A stretch of DNA of 64,000 bases from Wenyingzhuangia heitensis. GTDB taxonomy: Bacteria > Bacteroidota > Bacteroidia > Flavobacteriales > Flavobacteriaceae. The notes under the pieces are model-generated. The model saw only the letters and a list, made by a program, of their open reading frames with translations. It did not search any database and was not told the DNA's origin. Each line of letters begins with the position of its first letter. Within the stretch, counting starts at the first letter, position 1. Shown here in pieces: positions 1 through 8,105 of the stretch. The position numbers were made by a program, and so were the translations under genes. Location: positions 62,001 to 126,000 of the forward strand of contig NZ_JAASQL010000005.1 of the NCBI RefSeq assembly GCF_011762155.1. Reading direction: 5' to 3'.

Positions 1-536
1 TCGGGTAAAATTGGTCCATGGTTGGTCCAAGCAATATTGTTTAATTTACCAAAAACACCGTCTAAAGATAAACCGTGAGGTAACACGTGTAATTGAGATA
101 AACATTGTAATTTAAAGTAACCTTCTACAGCATCTGCTACAGGTTGATCTTTGTCAAACAAGAAATAAGCAACTACGTCAATTTCTTGATATGTGTTTTT
201 TGGAGCGGAAATGCTCTCTAGTAATTGTTGAATAACAATAATGTTTGGATGTTTTTCAATTTCTCCATGAAAAGCAGCAAAGTTATCAAACGCTTTTTGT
301 AATTGTTCTTTAGAAACCGTTACAAATCCATTTTCTCCCCCTTTGTAACCAACTACATCTTGTAATAAGGCAGCAGTTCCAAAAGCAGTATTCCAGTTAA
401 TTGCAGGAAAGTTTACATCTAGAACTTTATCTCCTTTAGATCTACGGATTCCTAATCCAAATGCTAAAGGTTTTGTGTATCCTTCTGTAGCTTCTACTTT
501 TGCTACATATGCTTTAAAATTTTCTATTGTATTCAT
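1..536 (-). CDS. dapD: Tetrahydrodipicolinate N-succinyltransferase DapD, N-terminal part (truncated by window edge)
   Basis: Reverse-strand frame from ATG at 536 runs open to the window edge, giving about 178 residues. It begins MNTIENFKAYVAKVEA and contains the block LDGVFGKLNNIAWTNHGP, which matches the NLDGIFGLLNNVVWTN block of the actinobacterial/Bacteroidota-type DapD (C. glutamicum DapD recalled from memory). The enzyme succinylates tetrahydrodipicolinate in the succinylase route to diaminopimelate and lysine, in the cytoplasm. Only the N-terminal domain is present here; the left-handed beta-helix acyltransferase part would lie beyond position 1. It is transcribed away from the LacI-type gene, so a shared operon is unlikely. 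Identification rests on the LDGxFGxLNNxxWTN block and the surrounding order. Confidence 0.82.
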   Translation of the reverse strand, partial: MNTIENFKAYVAKVEATEGYTKPLAFGLGIRRSKGDKVLDVNFPAINWNTAFGTAALLQDVVGYKGGENGFVTVSKEQLQKAFDNFAAFHGEIEKHPNIIVIQQLLESISAPKNTYQEIDVVAYFLFDKDQPVADAVEGYFKLQCLSQLHVLPHGLSLDGVFGKLNNIAWTNHGPILP

Positions 537-614
537 GTTGTTTGTTTTCAAAAAATGATGGGGCAAATATAAGGGATTGTGTTTAGCTATAAAAACGGAT
601 GCAAGGGTTGTTTG

Positions 615-1655
615 TTATAAAAAATCTACATTTTCTTTTAACACGATCTCAATTGGCAAATAGTAATTTTTGGCAGGTTCTTTTTTATGAATCAAATAGT
701 TGAATAATAATTTAATTCCATCATAACCTTGCTGTTGTGCCTTTTGGCTGATTAAAAAATCAACAATACCGTTTTTTAAATATTTAATATTTTCAGAAAT
801 ACTATCAAACCCACCTAATTCTATATCTTCTCTATCAATCTCAATCATACTTTTGGCAATCATACTTACTTTACTAGAAGGAACAAATATTCCTTTAACA
901 CTAGGGTTTTTGTTTAAGTATTTTTTTAATTGTAGATTTAGTTGTTCTTGATTGTCAATCGCTTTAATGCTTAGTCTATTAACTGTAATAGCTTTTTTAG
1001 ATTGATTAAAAAAGGTTTTAAAACCTTCTATTCTGTTGTTAATAGCTGTATAGTTAGCTATGTTTTTACGAATTTCAACAATCAATACTTCAGATTTTTT
1101 AGGCAATACCCAGTTGAATAATTTACCGGCTAAAAAACCTCCTTTAAAAGAATTTTGACCAATAAAAGAAAGATTGTTAATCCCTTCTGTTTCTGAATTT
1201 ATAGTTACGTATGGAATTTGTTTAGCGTCTAAATGTTTAACCAATTCTAGAGTTTCTTTATATAATAGCGGAGCTAATAAAACGGCATTAGGCTCACTGT
1301 TAATCATCTTATGAAATGCAGTAATATAAGAAGTAGCATCAAACTGATCAAATTCAAAATTGTTCACCTCAAAACCTAGACTTTTAATTTCTTTGCTAGC
1401 ATTAATGACTCCTTGTTTTGGAGAATCCCAAAAATCCGTATTGGTTTTGGGGTGAGGTAGTAAAGTGGCTATAGAGAACTTTTTTTTAGAAGCTAATATA
1501 CTCGCAACCGGGTTTACAGAGTAGTTACTGTCTTCTATAATTTTTAAAATTTTTGCTCTGGTTTTTTCAGACACACCACCTCTGTTGTGTAATACTCTAT
1601 CTACTGTCCCTGCTGATACGTTTGCTTTTTTAGCAATATCTTTAATTCTATTCAA
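615..1655 (-). CDS. LacI-family transcriptional regulator of the uronate operon
   Basis: The 346-residue protein starts with a canonical LacI helix-turn-helix at residues 2-22 (IKDIAKKANVSAGTVDRVLHN), followed by the hinge region and a periplasmic-binding-protein-like effector domain (about 60-340). No ATG is available at the N terminus: the HTH begins directly after a TTG at 1655, and the next in-frame upstream stop is at 1683-1685, with only ATT/ATA codons between. TTG is therefore the likely start. It lies divergently 130 bases from the SDR/uxuA/uxaC/TRAP operon, and a near-palindromic operator with CG centre sits in the intergenic gap. I infer that it represses the operon until a uronate or intermediate binds. 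The effector itself cannot be read from the sequence. Confidence 0.9.
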   Translation of the reverse strand: MNRIKDIAKKANVSAGTVDRVLHNRGGVSEKTRAKILKIIEDSNYSVNPVASILASKKKFSIATLLPHPKTNTDFWDSPKQGVINASKEIKSLGFEVNNFEFDQFDATSYITAFHKMINSEPNAVLLAPLLYKETLELVKHLDAKQIPYVTINSETEGINNLSFIGQNSFKGGFLAGKLFNWVLPKKSEVLIVEIRKNIANYTAINNRIEGFKTFFNQSKKAITVNRLSIKAIDNQEQLNLQLKKYLNKNPSVKGIFVPSSKVSMIAKSMIEIDREDIELGGFDSISENIKYLKNGIVDFLISQKAQQQGYDGIKLLFNYLIHKKEPAKNYYLPIEIVLKENVDFL

Positions 1656-1752
1656 TACAATAATTATTAAAAGGTTGGTTTTTTAGTAATTTTAACAAAA
1701 GTAAAGTAAATAAATATATGAAATATTCATTATTATTTAAATAAATGATTAA

Positions 1753-1772
1753 TTTCGTGTTCGTACACGTAA
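1753..1772. promoter_or_regulatory. Probable LacI-type operator, CG-centred inverted repeat
   Basis: The 20-base site matches its own reverse complement at 16 of 20 positions, with consensus TTnCGTGTnCGnACACGnAA and the dyad centre on C1762/G1763. LacI/GalR-family operators are characteristically palindromes with a central CG. The site ends 13 bases before the ATG of the SDR gene and overlaps a near-consensus -7 box TAATTTCG at 1750-1757 (one mismatch to TAnnTTTG), so binding would block initiation. The divergent LacI gene next to it is the obvious candidate binder. Confidence 0.72.
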
Positions 1773-1785
1773 TATAGAAAGTAGA

Positions 1786-2601
1786 ATGTCACAATTATTT
1801 AATATAAAAAATCAAGTAATTATAGTTACTGGTGGAGCAGGAGTTTTAGGAGGAAGCATTGCAGCTTGTTTACTAAAAGAAGGAGCCAAAATTGTTATTA
1901 TTAGTCGAAGTGAACACACAGTTGCAGCAAAATTAACAGAACTACAAAAAATAAGTAGCAATGTATTAGGTTTTGCTTGTGATGTTTTAAACGAAACCTC
2001 GTTGATAGATGTTAAAGACAAGGTTATTGCAAAATGGAAAAAAATTGATGCATTAATTAATGCAGCAGGAGGAAATATGCCAGGAGCTACTATTGGTCCA
2101 GATAAGAATTTCTTCGATTTAAAAATGGAAGACTTTAGAAAAGTATCTGAACTAAATTTAGACGGATCCGTATTACCTTCTTTAGTTTTTGGAAAAGAAA
2201 TTGTTGCTAACGGAAAAGGAAGTATCATTAATGTTTCTTCTATGGCAGCAGCACAGGCTATTACAAGAGTAATAGGTTATTCCGCATCCAAAGCAGCTAT
2301 TGACAGTTTTACAAAATGGTTGGCTACAGAGTTTGCTCTAAAGTTTGGAGGGAAAATAAGAGTTAATGCTATTGCTCCAGGATTTTTTATTGGAAAGCAA
2401 AATTTACGTTTGTTAACTAATGAAGACGGTTCTTACACAGATAGAGGAAATACCATTATTAGTAATACTCCAATGAAACGTTTTGGAGAGTCAGAAGAAT
2501 TAAACGGAACAGTACAATGGTTGCTAAGTGATGCATCAAGTTTTGTTACAGGTATTGTAGTACCAATTGATGGAGGTTTTAGTGCTTTTAGTGGTGTTTA
2601 A
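1786..2601 (+). CDS. SDR-family oxidoreductase, probable D-fructuronate reductase (mannonate oxidoreductase)
   Basis: 271 residues with classical short-chain dehydrogenase features: nucleotide-binding TGGAGVLGG (15-23), NAAGG (92-96), catalytic Ser151/152, Tyr165 and Lys169 in YSASK, and a C-terminal GIVVPIDGG. It is the first gene of a compact operon with uxuA and uxaC and no separate long-chain UxuB is present, so the best role is NAD(P)H-dependent interconversion of D-fructuronate and D-mannonate, as proposed for B. subtilis YjmF/UxuB. The assignment to fructuronate is from context; the SDR fold itself is clear. The gap to the following sulfatase is only 14 bases. Confidence 0.85.
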   Translation: MSQLFNIKNQVIIVTGGAGVLGGSIAACLLKEGAKIVIISRSEHTVAAKLTELQKISSNVLGFACDVLNETSLIDVKDKVIAKWKKIDALINAAGGNMPGATIGPDKNFFDLKMEDFRKVSELNLDGSVLPSLVFGKEIVANGKGSIINVSSMAAAQAITRVIGYSASKAAIDSFTKWLATEFALKFGGKIRVNAIAPGFFIGKQNLRLLTNEDGSYTDRGNTIISNTPMKRFGESEELNGTVQWLLSDASSFVTGIVVPIDGGFSAFSGV

Positions 2602-2615
2602 TTAATCAATTTTAT

Positions 2616-4031
2616 ATGAAATATTTTAGAATAGGAATTGCATTAGTATCTGCATTTTTCTTGTGTAATTCTTTTGCACAACAAAAGAAGAATGTGTTGC
2701 TAATTTGTGTGGACGATTTACGTCCAGAGTTAAAGTCTTTTGGAGTAGATTATATTGTTTCTCCAAATATTGATGCATTGGCAAAAAAAGGAAGAGCTTT
2801 TTACAGTCATTATGTAAATGCCCCTAGTTGTGGTCCATCAAGATACACTATGCTAACAGGAACCTACGGAACACCTAGTAATGATGCCATTTTTAAGAGA
2901 GCTAATAAATTAAAAAAAGGAGAAAAGGTAAATTTAAGTATGCCAGAGTGGTTTAAAAAAAATGGATACACTACAATTTCTTTAGGTAAAGTTTCTCATC
3001 ACCCAGGAGGATTAGGAGGATCAGATTGGAATGATCCTAATGTTATAGAAATGCCAAATGCTTGGGACAAGAGTTTAATTCCTGTTAAAGAATGGCAACA
3101 CCCAAGAGGAGTAATGCATGGATTAGCAAATGGAGAAATTAGAGAAAAAGCTAATGAAATGGACGTTTTTCAAACTGTAGAAGGAGAGGATACTCTTTAT
3201 CCTGATGGACATATTACCAACGTTGCTTTGTCTCAATTAGAGGATTTAAAAAAAGAGAATAAACCCTTTTTTTTCGCTGTGGGATTTATCAAACCACATT
3301 TACCTTTTGGTGCTCCCAAAAAATATTACGATATTTACCACGGAGTTGAGATTCCCGAAGCTCCATTTCCGACAAAACCAAATTGGAATTCAACATGGCA
3401 CGGATCGAATGAGTTTTTAAAATACAATCGATTGCATAAGGATCCAAGAAAGGATGAAAATTTTGCTAAGGAAGTAAAAAAGCATTATGCAGCTTGTGTT
3501 AGTTATGCAGATACACAAGTGGGAAAGGTTGTTGCTAAATTAAAAGAAACAGGTCTGGATAAAAACACAATTATAGTGTTGTGGGGAGATCATGGATGGA
3601 GTTTGGGAGATCATGGTATATGGGGAAAACATAGCTTGTTTGAAGAAGCTTTACAATCTCCTTTAATTATTGTAGATAAATCCATTAAGAAAAAAGGAAA
3701 AGGAACAAATGCAATTGTAGAAACGGTAGATATATTTCCAACTCTATGTGATTTAACAGATTTACCAATTCCAAATTTTGCAGATGGTGTTTCTTTAAAA
3801 CCATTGTTAAAAAATAGAAAAGAAAAAGGACATATAGCCTATAGTTATAAAGGAGGATCAAAAACGATTAGAACAGATAGGTACAGATATACTGTTTCTA
3901 AAAAAGGAGAAGAATTATACGATCATCATAAAGATCCTTATGAAACTAAAAATATAGCTACAAAACATCCTGAGTTAATTAAACAGTTAAGCGTATTAAT
4001 AAAGGAAAAAGAATTAAAGCATAAATCATAA
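2616..4031 (+). CDS. Secreted type I sulfatase, iduronate-2-sulfatase-like
   Basis: 471 residues starting with a cleavable signal peptide (about 1-21, ending NSFAQ). The sulfatase signature C-x-P-S-R reads CGPSR at 72-76, so Cys72 would be converted to formylglycine. The metal-binding pair is D33-D34 in CVDDLRP, and further metal ligands are in WGDHGW. The VDDLRPEL...SPNIDALA run resembles human iduronate-2-sulfatase and related S1-family enzymes. It probably acts in the periplasm or outside the cell on sulfated uronic-acid-containing saccharides. It lies between the SDR and uxuA (8-base gap to uxuA), which ties desulfation to hexuronate use. Substrate and SulfAtlas subfamily remain inferred, and no maturation enzyme gene is in the window. 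Confidence 0.88.
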   Translation: MKYFRIGIALVSAFFLCNSFAQQKKNVLLICVDDLRPELKSFGVDYIVSPNIDALAKKGRAFYSHYVNAPSCGPSRYTMLTGTYGTPSNDAIFKRANKLKKGEKVNLSMPEWFKKNGYTTISLGKVSHHPGGLGGSDWNDPNVIEMPNAWDKSLIPVKEWQHPRGVMHGLANGEIREKANEMDVFQTVEGEDTLYPDGHITNVALSQLEDLKKENKPFFFAVGFIKPHLPFGAPKKYYDIYHGVEIPEAPFPTKPNWNSTWHGSNEFLKYNRLHKDPRKDENFAKEVKKHYAACVSYADTQVGKVVAKLKETGLDKNTIIVLWGDHGWSLGDHGIWGKHSLFEEALQSPLIIVDKSIKKKGKGTNAIVETVDIFPTLCDLTDLPIPNFADGVSLKPLLKNRKEKGHIAYSYKGGSKTIRTDRYRYTVSKKGEELYDHHKDPYETKNIATKHPELIKQLSVLIKEKELKHKS

Positions 4032-4039
4032 TACAAAAA

Positions 4040-5203
4040 ATGATACAGACATTTAGATGGTTTGGAGTAACAGATTCAGTTCAGTTATCTCATATAGCAC
4101 AAGCCGGAGCAACAGGAGTAGTTACAGCATTGCATCATGTACAAAATGGTGAAGTTTGGAAGGTAGAAGAAATCATGAAAGTGAAAACAATGATAGAAAA
4201 GGCTGGTTTAACTTGGTCTTTTATAGAGAGTATTCCTGTTCACGAAAATATTAAATTACAAAAAGGAGATTATTTACAACGTATAGAAAACTATAAACAA
4301 AGCATTAAAAATGTAGCAGCTTGTGGTGTTAAAAACGTGTGTTACAATTTTATGCCTGTGTTAGATTGGACTCGTACTCAATTGTTTTGGCCCTTAAAAA
4401 ATGGAGCCACAGCTTTGCGTTTTGATAAAGTTGAAATGGCTGTTTTTGAAATCTATTTGATGGAAAGAAAAGGAGCTGAAAAGGATTATACTGAAGCGGT
4501 TTTAAAAAAAGCAAAACTTGCTTTTGAACAAATGTCGTCAACAGAAAAAATACGTTTGTCTGATTGTATTTTAAAAGGATTGCCAGGTACTGTTGATGAT
4601 TTGTCTATGGAAGACTTTAAAGAAATGATTGCTCAATACGATGGAATGTCTCATCAAGATTTAAAGAATAATTTATCATTCTTTTTAAATGAAGTTATTC
4701 CTGTAGCCGAAGAGAACGGTGTTGTAATGGCCATTCATCCAGATGATCCTCCAATGGATATTTTAGGATTGCCACGTATTATAAAATCAGAAAAAGATTT
4801 AGAAGATTTGGTTGGTTTTGTAGATAGCCCTTCTAACGGAATCACATTTTGTACAGGTTCTTTGGGAGCCAATCCAAATAATGATTTGCCTAAGTTGATT
4901 GAAAAATTTGCAGATAGAATTCACTTTTTACATTTAAGAAATGTACGTAGAGAAGCTGATGGAAGTTTTTTTGAAGATGAACATTTAGGAGGTTCTAGTG
5001 ATATGTATGAGGTGGTAAAAGCAGTTGCAAAAATAGAAAAACAAAGAGGAATAGAAATACCGATGCGACCAGATCATGGACATCAAATAATAGATGATTT
5101 AACCAATAGTAACGCTTATTGTGGTTATACAGCGTTAGGTAGGTTAAAAGGATTGGCAGAGTTAAGAGGTTTAGAATTAGGAATTAAAAGAAGTTTATTA
5201 TAA
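4040..5203 (+). CDS. uxuA: D-mannonate dehydratase UxuA
   Basis: 387 residues, normal length for UxuA. The opening RWFGVTDSVQLSHIAQAGATGVVTALHH, the NFMPVLDWTRT segment, HPDDPP, the CTGSLGANPNND block, FLHLRNV and the C-terminal RPDHGHQI metal-site region are all hallmarks of the family. The enzyme dehydrates D-mannonate to 2-keto-3-deoxy-D-gluconate (KDG) in the cytoplasm using a divalent metal. It follows the sulfatase by 8 bases and its TAA stop overlaps the ATG of uxaC by one base (TAATG), which suggests translational coupling. KDG kinase and KDPG aldolase are not in the window. Confidence 0.97.
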   Translation: MIQTFRWFGVTDSVQLSHIAQAGATGVVTALHHVQNGEVWKVEEIMKVKTMIEKAGLTWSFIESIPVHENIKLQKGDYLQRIENYKQSIKNVAACGVKNVCYNFMPVLDWTRTQLFWPLKNGATALRFDKVEMAVFEIYLMERKGAEKDYTEAVLKKAKLAFEQMSSTEKIRLSDCILKGLPGTVDDLSMEDFKEMIAQYDGMSHQDLKNNLSFFLNEVIPVAEENGVVMAIHPDDPPMDILGLPRIIKSEKDLEDLVGFVDSPSNGITFCTGSLGANPNNDLPKLIEKFADRIHFLHLRNVRREADGSFFEDEHLGGSSDMYEVVKAVAKIEKQRGIEIPMRPDHGHQIIDDLTNSNAYCGYTALGRLKGLAELRGLELGIKRSLL

Positions 5204-6615
5204 TGGGAGGAATTAAAAAAGACAACAATTTTATGACAGAAGATTTTTTGTTGCAAACAGAAACAGCAAAAAAACTATATCATAACCATGCAGAAAAAAT
5301 GCCTATTATAGATTATCACAATCATTTATTGCCAGAAAAGATTGCAAAAAATGAGTGTTTTAAAGATATTACAGAAGTTTGGCTATCTGGGGACCATTAC
5401 AAATGGAGAGCAATGAGAGCCAATGGTATTGATGAAAAATACATTACAGGAAACACAACAACCTCTTATGAAAAGTTTGAGAAATGGGCAGAAACAGTTC
5501 CTTATACGGTAAGAAACCCATTGTTTCACTGGACACATATGGAGTTGAAAAAATATTTTGGAATTACAGATATTTTGCAACCAAGTACATGTAAAGAAAT
5601 TTACGATAAAGCCTCTAAAAAATTACAGAATACCACTCCAGAACAATTGTTGTTAGAGGCAAATGTAGAAGTGGTTTGTACTACAGATGATCCGATTGAT
5701 GATTTAAAATGGCATCAACAAATAGCAGAAGGAGACTTTAAAATTAAGGTATTACCTACCTTTAGACCTGATGCAGTTTTTAGTATTAAAGCAACGGGGT
5801 TTGTAGAATACATCCAGAAATTGGCAGACAGATCTGAAATAGCAATTACAGATTTAAAAAGCTTGATGGCTGCGTTGCAACAACGTGTAGACTTTTTTGC
5901 AAGTTTAGGATGTCGTTTGTCTGATTTTGGAGTTGCAGGGCCTTTAATTTTTGATACTTTTTCTGATGAAATAGCAAACGATGCGTTTGTAAAGGTGTTA
6001 CATGGAAAATCTATTTCAGAAGAAGAAATAGTGCATTACAGCTCTTATGTATTGTATCAATTAGCAACTATGTATCATGCAAAAGATTGGGCTCAACAAT
6101 ATCATTTAGGATCTGTTAGAAATAACAACGATCGTTTAATGCGCAACTTAGGAGCAGATGTAGGTTGTGATTCTGTTTCTGATGATGTGTATGCTCATCA
6201 AATGTCTAAACTATTTAACAAATTAGATAGTGATGAAAAATTAGCAAAAACCATTACCTATAATTTAAACCCTGCTGAGAACGAAGTTTTTGCAACTATG
6301 ATGGGGAATTATAGTGGGAATACTCCAGGAAAAATGCAATGGGGTTCTGCTTGGTGGTTTTTAGATCAAAAAGATGGAATGGAAAAACAACTACAAACCT
6401 TATCTAATATTGGTCTGTTAAGTCGTTTTGTGGGAATGTTAACAGACAGTCGTAGTTTTATGTCTTTTCCAAGGCACGAATATTTTAGAAGAATTTTGTG
6501 TAACGAAATAGGAAGAGACGTAGAAAATGGAGAAATTCCTAACGATCTTAGTTTTTTAGGAAAAATGGTAGAGGATATTTGTTACTATAATGCCTTAAAC
6601 TATTTTAAATTTTAA
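5203..6615 (+). CDS. uxaC: Glucuronate (hexuronate) isomerase UxaC
   Basis: 470 residues matching UxaC along the whole length. Visible family blocks are FMTEDFLLQTETAKKLYH, PIIDYHNHLLPEKIA (the metal-binding HxH of the amidohydrolase fold), GDHYKWRAMRANG, TTDDPIDDL, QYHLGSVRNNN, and near the C terminus SRFVGMLTDSRSF and HEYFRRILC. It converts D-glucuronate to D-fructuronate and D-galacturonate to D-tagaturonate. The ATG at 5203 overlaps the uxuA stop; an internal ATG at 5233 (MTEDFLLQ) matches the E. coli alignment equally well, so the first ten residues are uncertain. Confidence 0.97.
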   Translation: MGGIKKDNNFMTEDFLLQTETAKKLYHNHAEKMPIIDYHNHLLPEKIAKNECFKDITEVWLSGDHYKWRAMRANGIDEKYITGNTTTSYEKFEKWAETVPYTVRNPLFHWTHMELKKYFGITDILQPSTCKEIYDKASKKLQNTTPEQLLLEANVEVVCTTDDPIDDLKWHQQIAEGDFKIKVLPTFRPDAVFSIKATGFVEYIQKLADRSEIAITDLKSLMAALQQRVDFFASLGCRLSDFGVAGPLIFDTFSDEIANDAFVKVLHGKSISEEEIVHYSSYVLYQLATMYHAKDWAQQYHLGSVRNNNDRLMRNLGADVGCDSVSDDVYAHQMSKLFNKLDSDEKLAKTITYNLNPAENEVFATMMGNYSGNTPGKMQWGSAWWFLDQKDGMEKQLQTLSNIGLLSRFVGMLTDSRSFMSFPRHEYFRRILCNEIGRDVENGEIPNDLSFLGKMVEDICYYNALNYFKF

Positions 6616-6635
6616 TCATTTTACAAAAAATCAAT

Positions 6636-7601
6636 ATGAAAATATTTTCTTATGCTTTTATTGCTTTGTTGTGTCTTTCTTGTAGTAAAACTACCCAAGA
6701 AAAAACATTAACACTAGCACATAGTTTGCCTATATCACACCCTGTTCATAAAGGAATTGTTGTGTTTCAGCAAGAGTTAAAAAAGTTATCAAAAGGAAAG
6801 CTAGACGTCAAAATTTATCCTGATGGACAATTAGGAGATGAGCGTGAGGCATTAGAATTATTACAAATAGGAAGTATTTCTATGACCAAAGTTAGTGCTG
6901 CCACCATGGCAAATTTTGTGCCCGAATATGGAGCGGTAAGTATTCCTTATATTTTTAGAGACAAAGAACATTGCTTTAAAGTTTTGGAAGGAGAAATAGG
7001 AAAAACATTACTGCAAAAAGGAGATGATAGATGGTTAAGAGGTTTGTGTTTTTACGATGCAGGAAGCAGAAGTTTTTATACAACCAGCAAACCTATAGAA
7101 TCTGCCGAAGATGTAAAAGGATTAAAAATTCGTGTAATGAATGATCCAACTGCGGTTAAAATGGTAAGTGCTTTGGGAGGATCTCCAACACCAATGGCTT
7201 ACGGAGAGTTGTATACTGCTTTGCAACAAGGAGTAGTTGATGGTGCAGAAAACAACATTCCGTCTTTTGTTACATCACGTCATTTTGAAGTTTGTAAATA
7301 CTATAGTTATGATGAACATACTTATATACCAGATGTATTAATTATGGGAACCAAAACTTTAAATAGGCTTACGAATCAGGAAAAAGAATGGGTTTACAGT
7401 GCTGCAAAAACATCTGCTCAAGCACAAAAGAAGTTTTGGGAAAATTCTGTAAACGAAGGATTAAAGGTTTTAAAAGAAGCAGGAGTCCAAATTTATAGAC
7501 CGGACAAAACACCTTTTAGAGATCAAACAAAATCTATTATAGAAGAATTTAAAAATAAATCTTTTGGGAATTTGGTAGAGGCAATTCAAAATACAAAATA
7601 A
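6636..7601 (+). CDS. dctP: TRAP transporter solute-binding protein DctP, predicted lipoprotein
   Basis: 321 residues of the DctP (TAXI-independent) TRAP solute-receptor family. The conserved arginine that pairs with the ligand carboxylate is Arg166 in GLKIRVMNDP, followed by GGSPTPMAYGELYTALQQGVVDGAENN. The N terminus is unusual: hydrophobic segment then LCLSC, a lipobox with Cys16, so the receptor should be tethered as a lipoprotein, whereas most proteobacterial DctP proteins are soluble. The operon context with uxuA and uxaC suggests a hexuronate ligand. It lies 20 bases after uxaC and one base before dctQ. Confidence 0.95.
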   Translation: MKIFSYAFIALLCLSCSKTTQEKTLTLAHSLPISHPVHKGIVVFQQELKKLSKGKLDVKIYPDGQLGDEREALELLQIGSISMTKVSAATMANFVPEYGAVSIPYIFRDKEHCFKVLEGEIGKTLLQKGDDRWLRGLCFYDAGSRSFYTTSKPIESAEDVKGLKIRVMNDPTAVKMVSALGGSPTPMAYGELYTALQQGVVDGAENNIPSFVTSRHFEVCKYYSYDEHTYIPDVLIMGTKTLNRLTNQEKEWVYSAAKTSAQAQKKFWENSVNEGLKVLKEAGVQIYRPDKTPFRDQTKSIIEEFKNKSFGNLVEAIQNTK

Positions 7602-7602
7602 G

Positions 7603-8103
7603 ATGGAGCAGTTATTTAAAGGAATTAAAAAGGTACTAGAGTTACTATTAATTGTAATATTTATAGTGCTGGTTGTAGATGTGGTTTGGCAAGTTATTGC
7701 TCGTTATGCAAAAATAAGTTCTGGTTTTACAGAAGAGCTATCTAGGTTTTTATTGATATGGTTAGCTGTTATAGCAACAGCATATTCTAGAAGTTACAAA
7801 GGGCAAATGGCTATTGATTATTTTTATGAAAAATTTAGCATTAAAGGAAAGTATATTTTAAGTCTGTTTATTGAATTAAGTATTATGTCTTTTGCTTTGG
7901 CAGTTATGGTTTTTGGCGGAATTAATTTGGTAAATATCACATTAAAACTAGGGCAATTGTCTCCTTCTTTGGGAGTTCCTATAGGGTATGTGTACAGTAT
8001 TGTACCTGTATGTGGAATCATCATTTTGTTTTTTAGTTTGTATCACATTATTAATTATAGAAGAGATCATAAAGAAGGAATCTCTACAAATAAAATAGTT
8101 TAA
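7603..8103 (+). CDS. dctQ: TRAP transporter small membrane subunit DctQ
   Basis: 166 residues with four predicted membrane helices (about 11-33, 48-67, 87-110, 125-150) and the DctQ-typical region ELSRFLLIWLAVIATAYS after the first helix. DctQ forms the membrane complex with DctM for Na+-coupled uptake. It starts one base after the dctP stop and ends two bases before dctM, so the three genes are co-translated. The order P-Q-M with separate Q and M proteins is the usual, non-fused arrangement. Confidence 0.93.
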   Translation: MEQLFKGIKKVLELLLIVIFIVLVVDVVWQVIARYAKISSGFTEELSRFLLIWLAVIATAYSRSYKGQMAIDYFYEKFSIKGKYILSLFIELSIMSFALAVMVFGGINLVNITLKLGQLSPSLGVPIGYVYSIVPVCGIIILFFSLYHIINYRRDHKEGISTNKIV

Positions 8104-8105
8104 TT

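Noticed and set aside
1812-2228. 138-residue open frame antisense to the SDR gene
   Set aside because: Low-complexity translation without motif; the plus strand frame is a complete SDR enzyme with intact catalytic residues.
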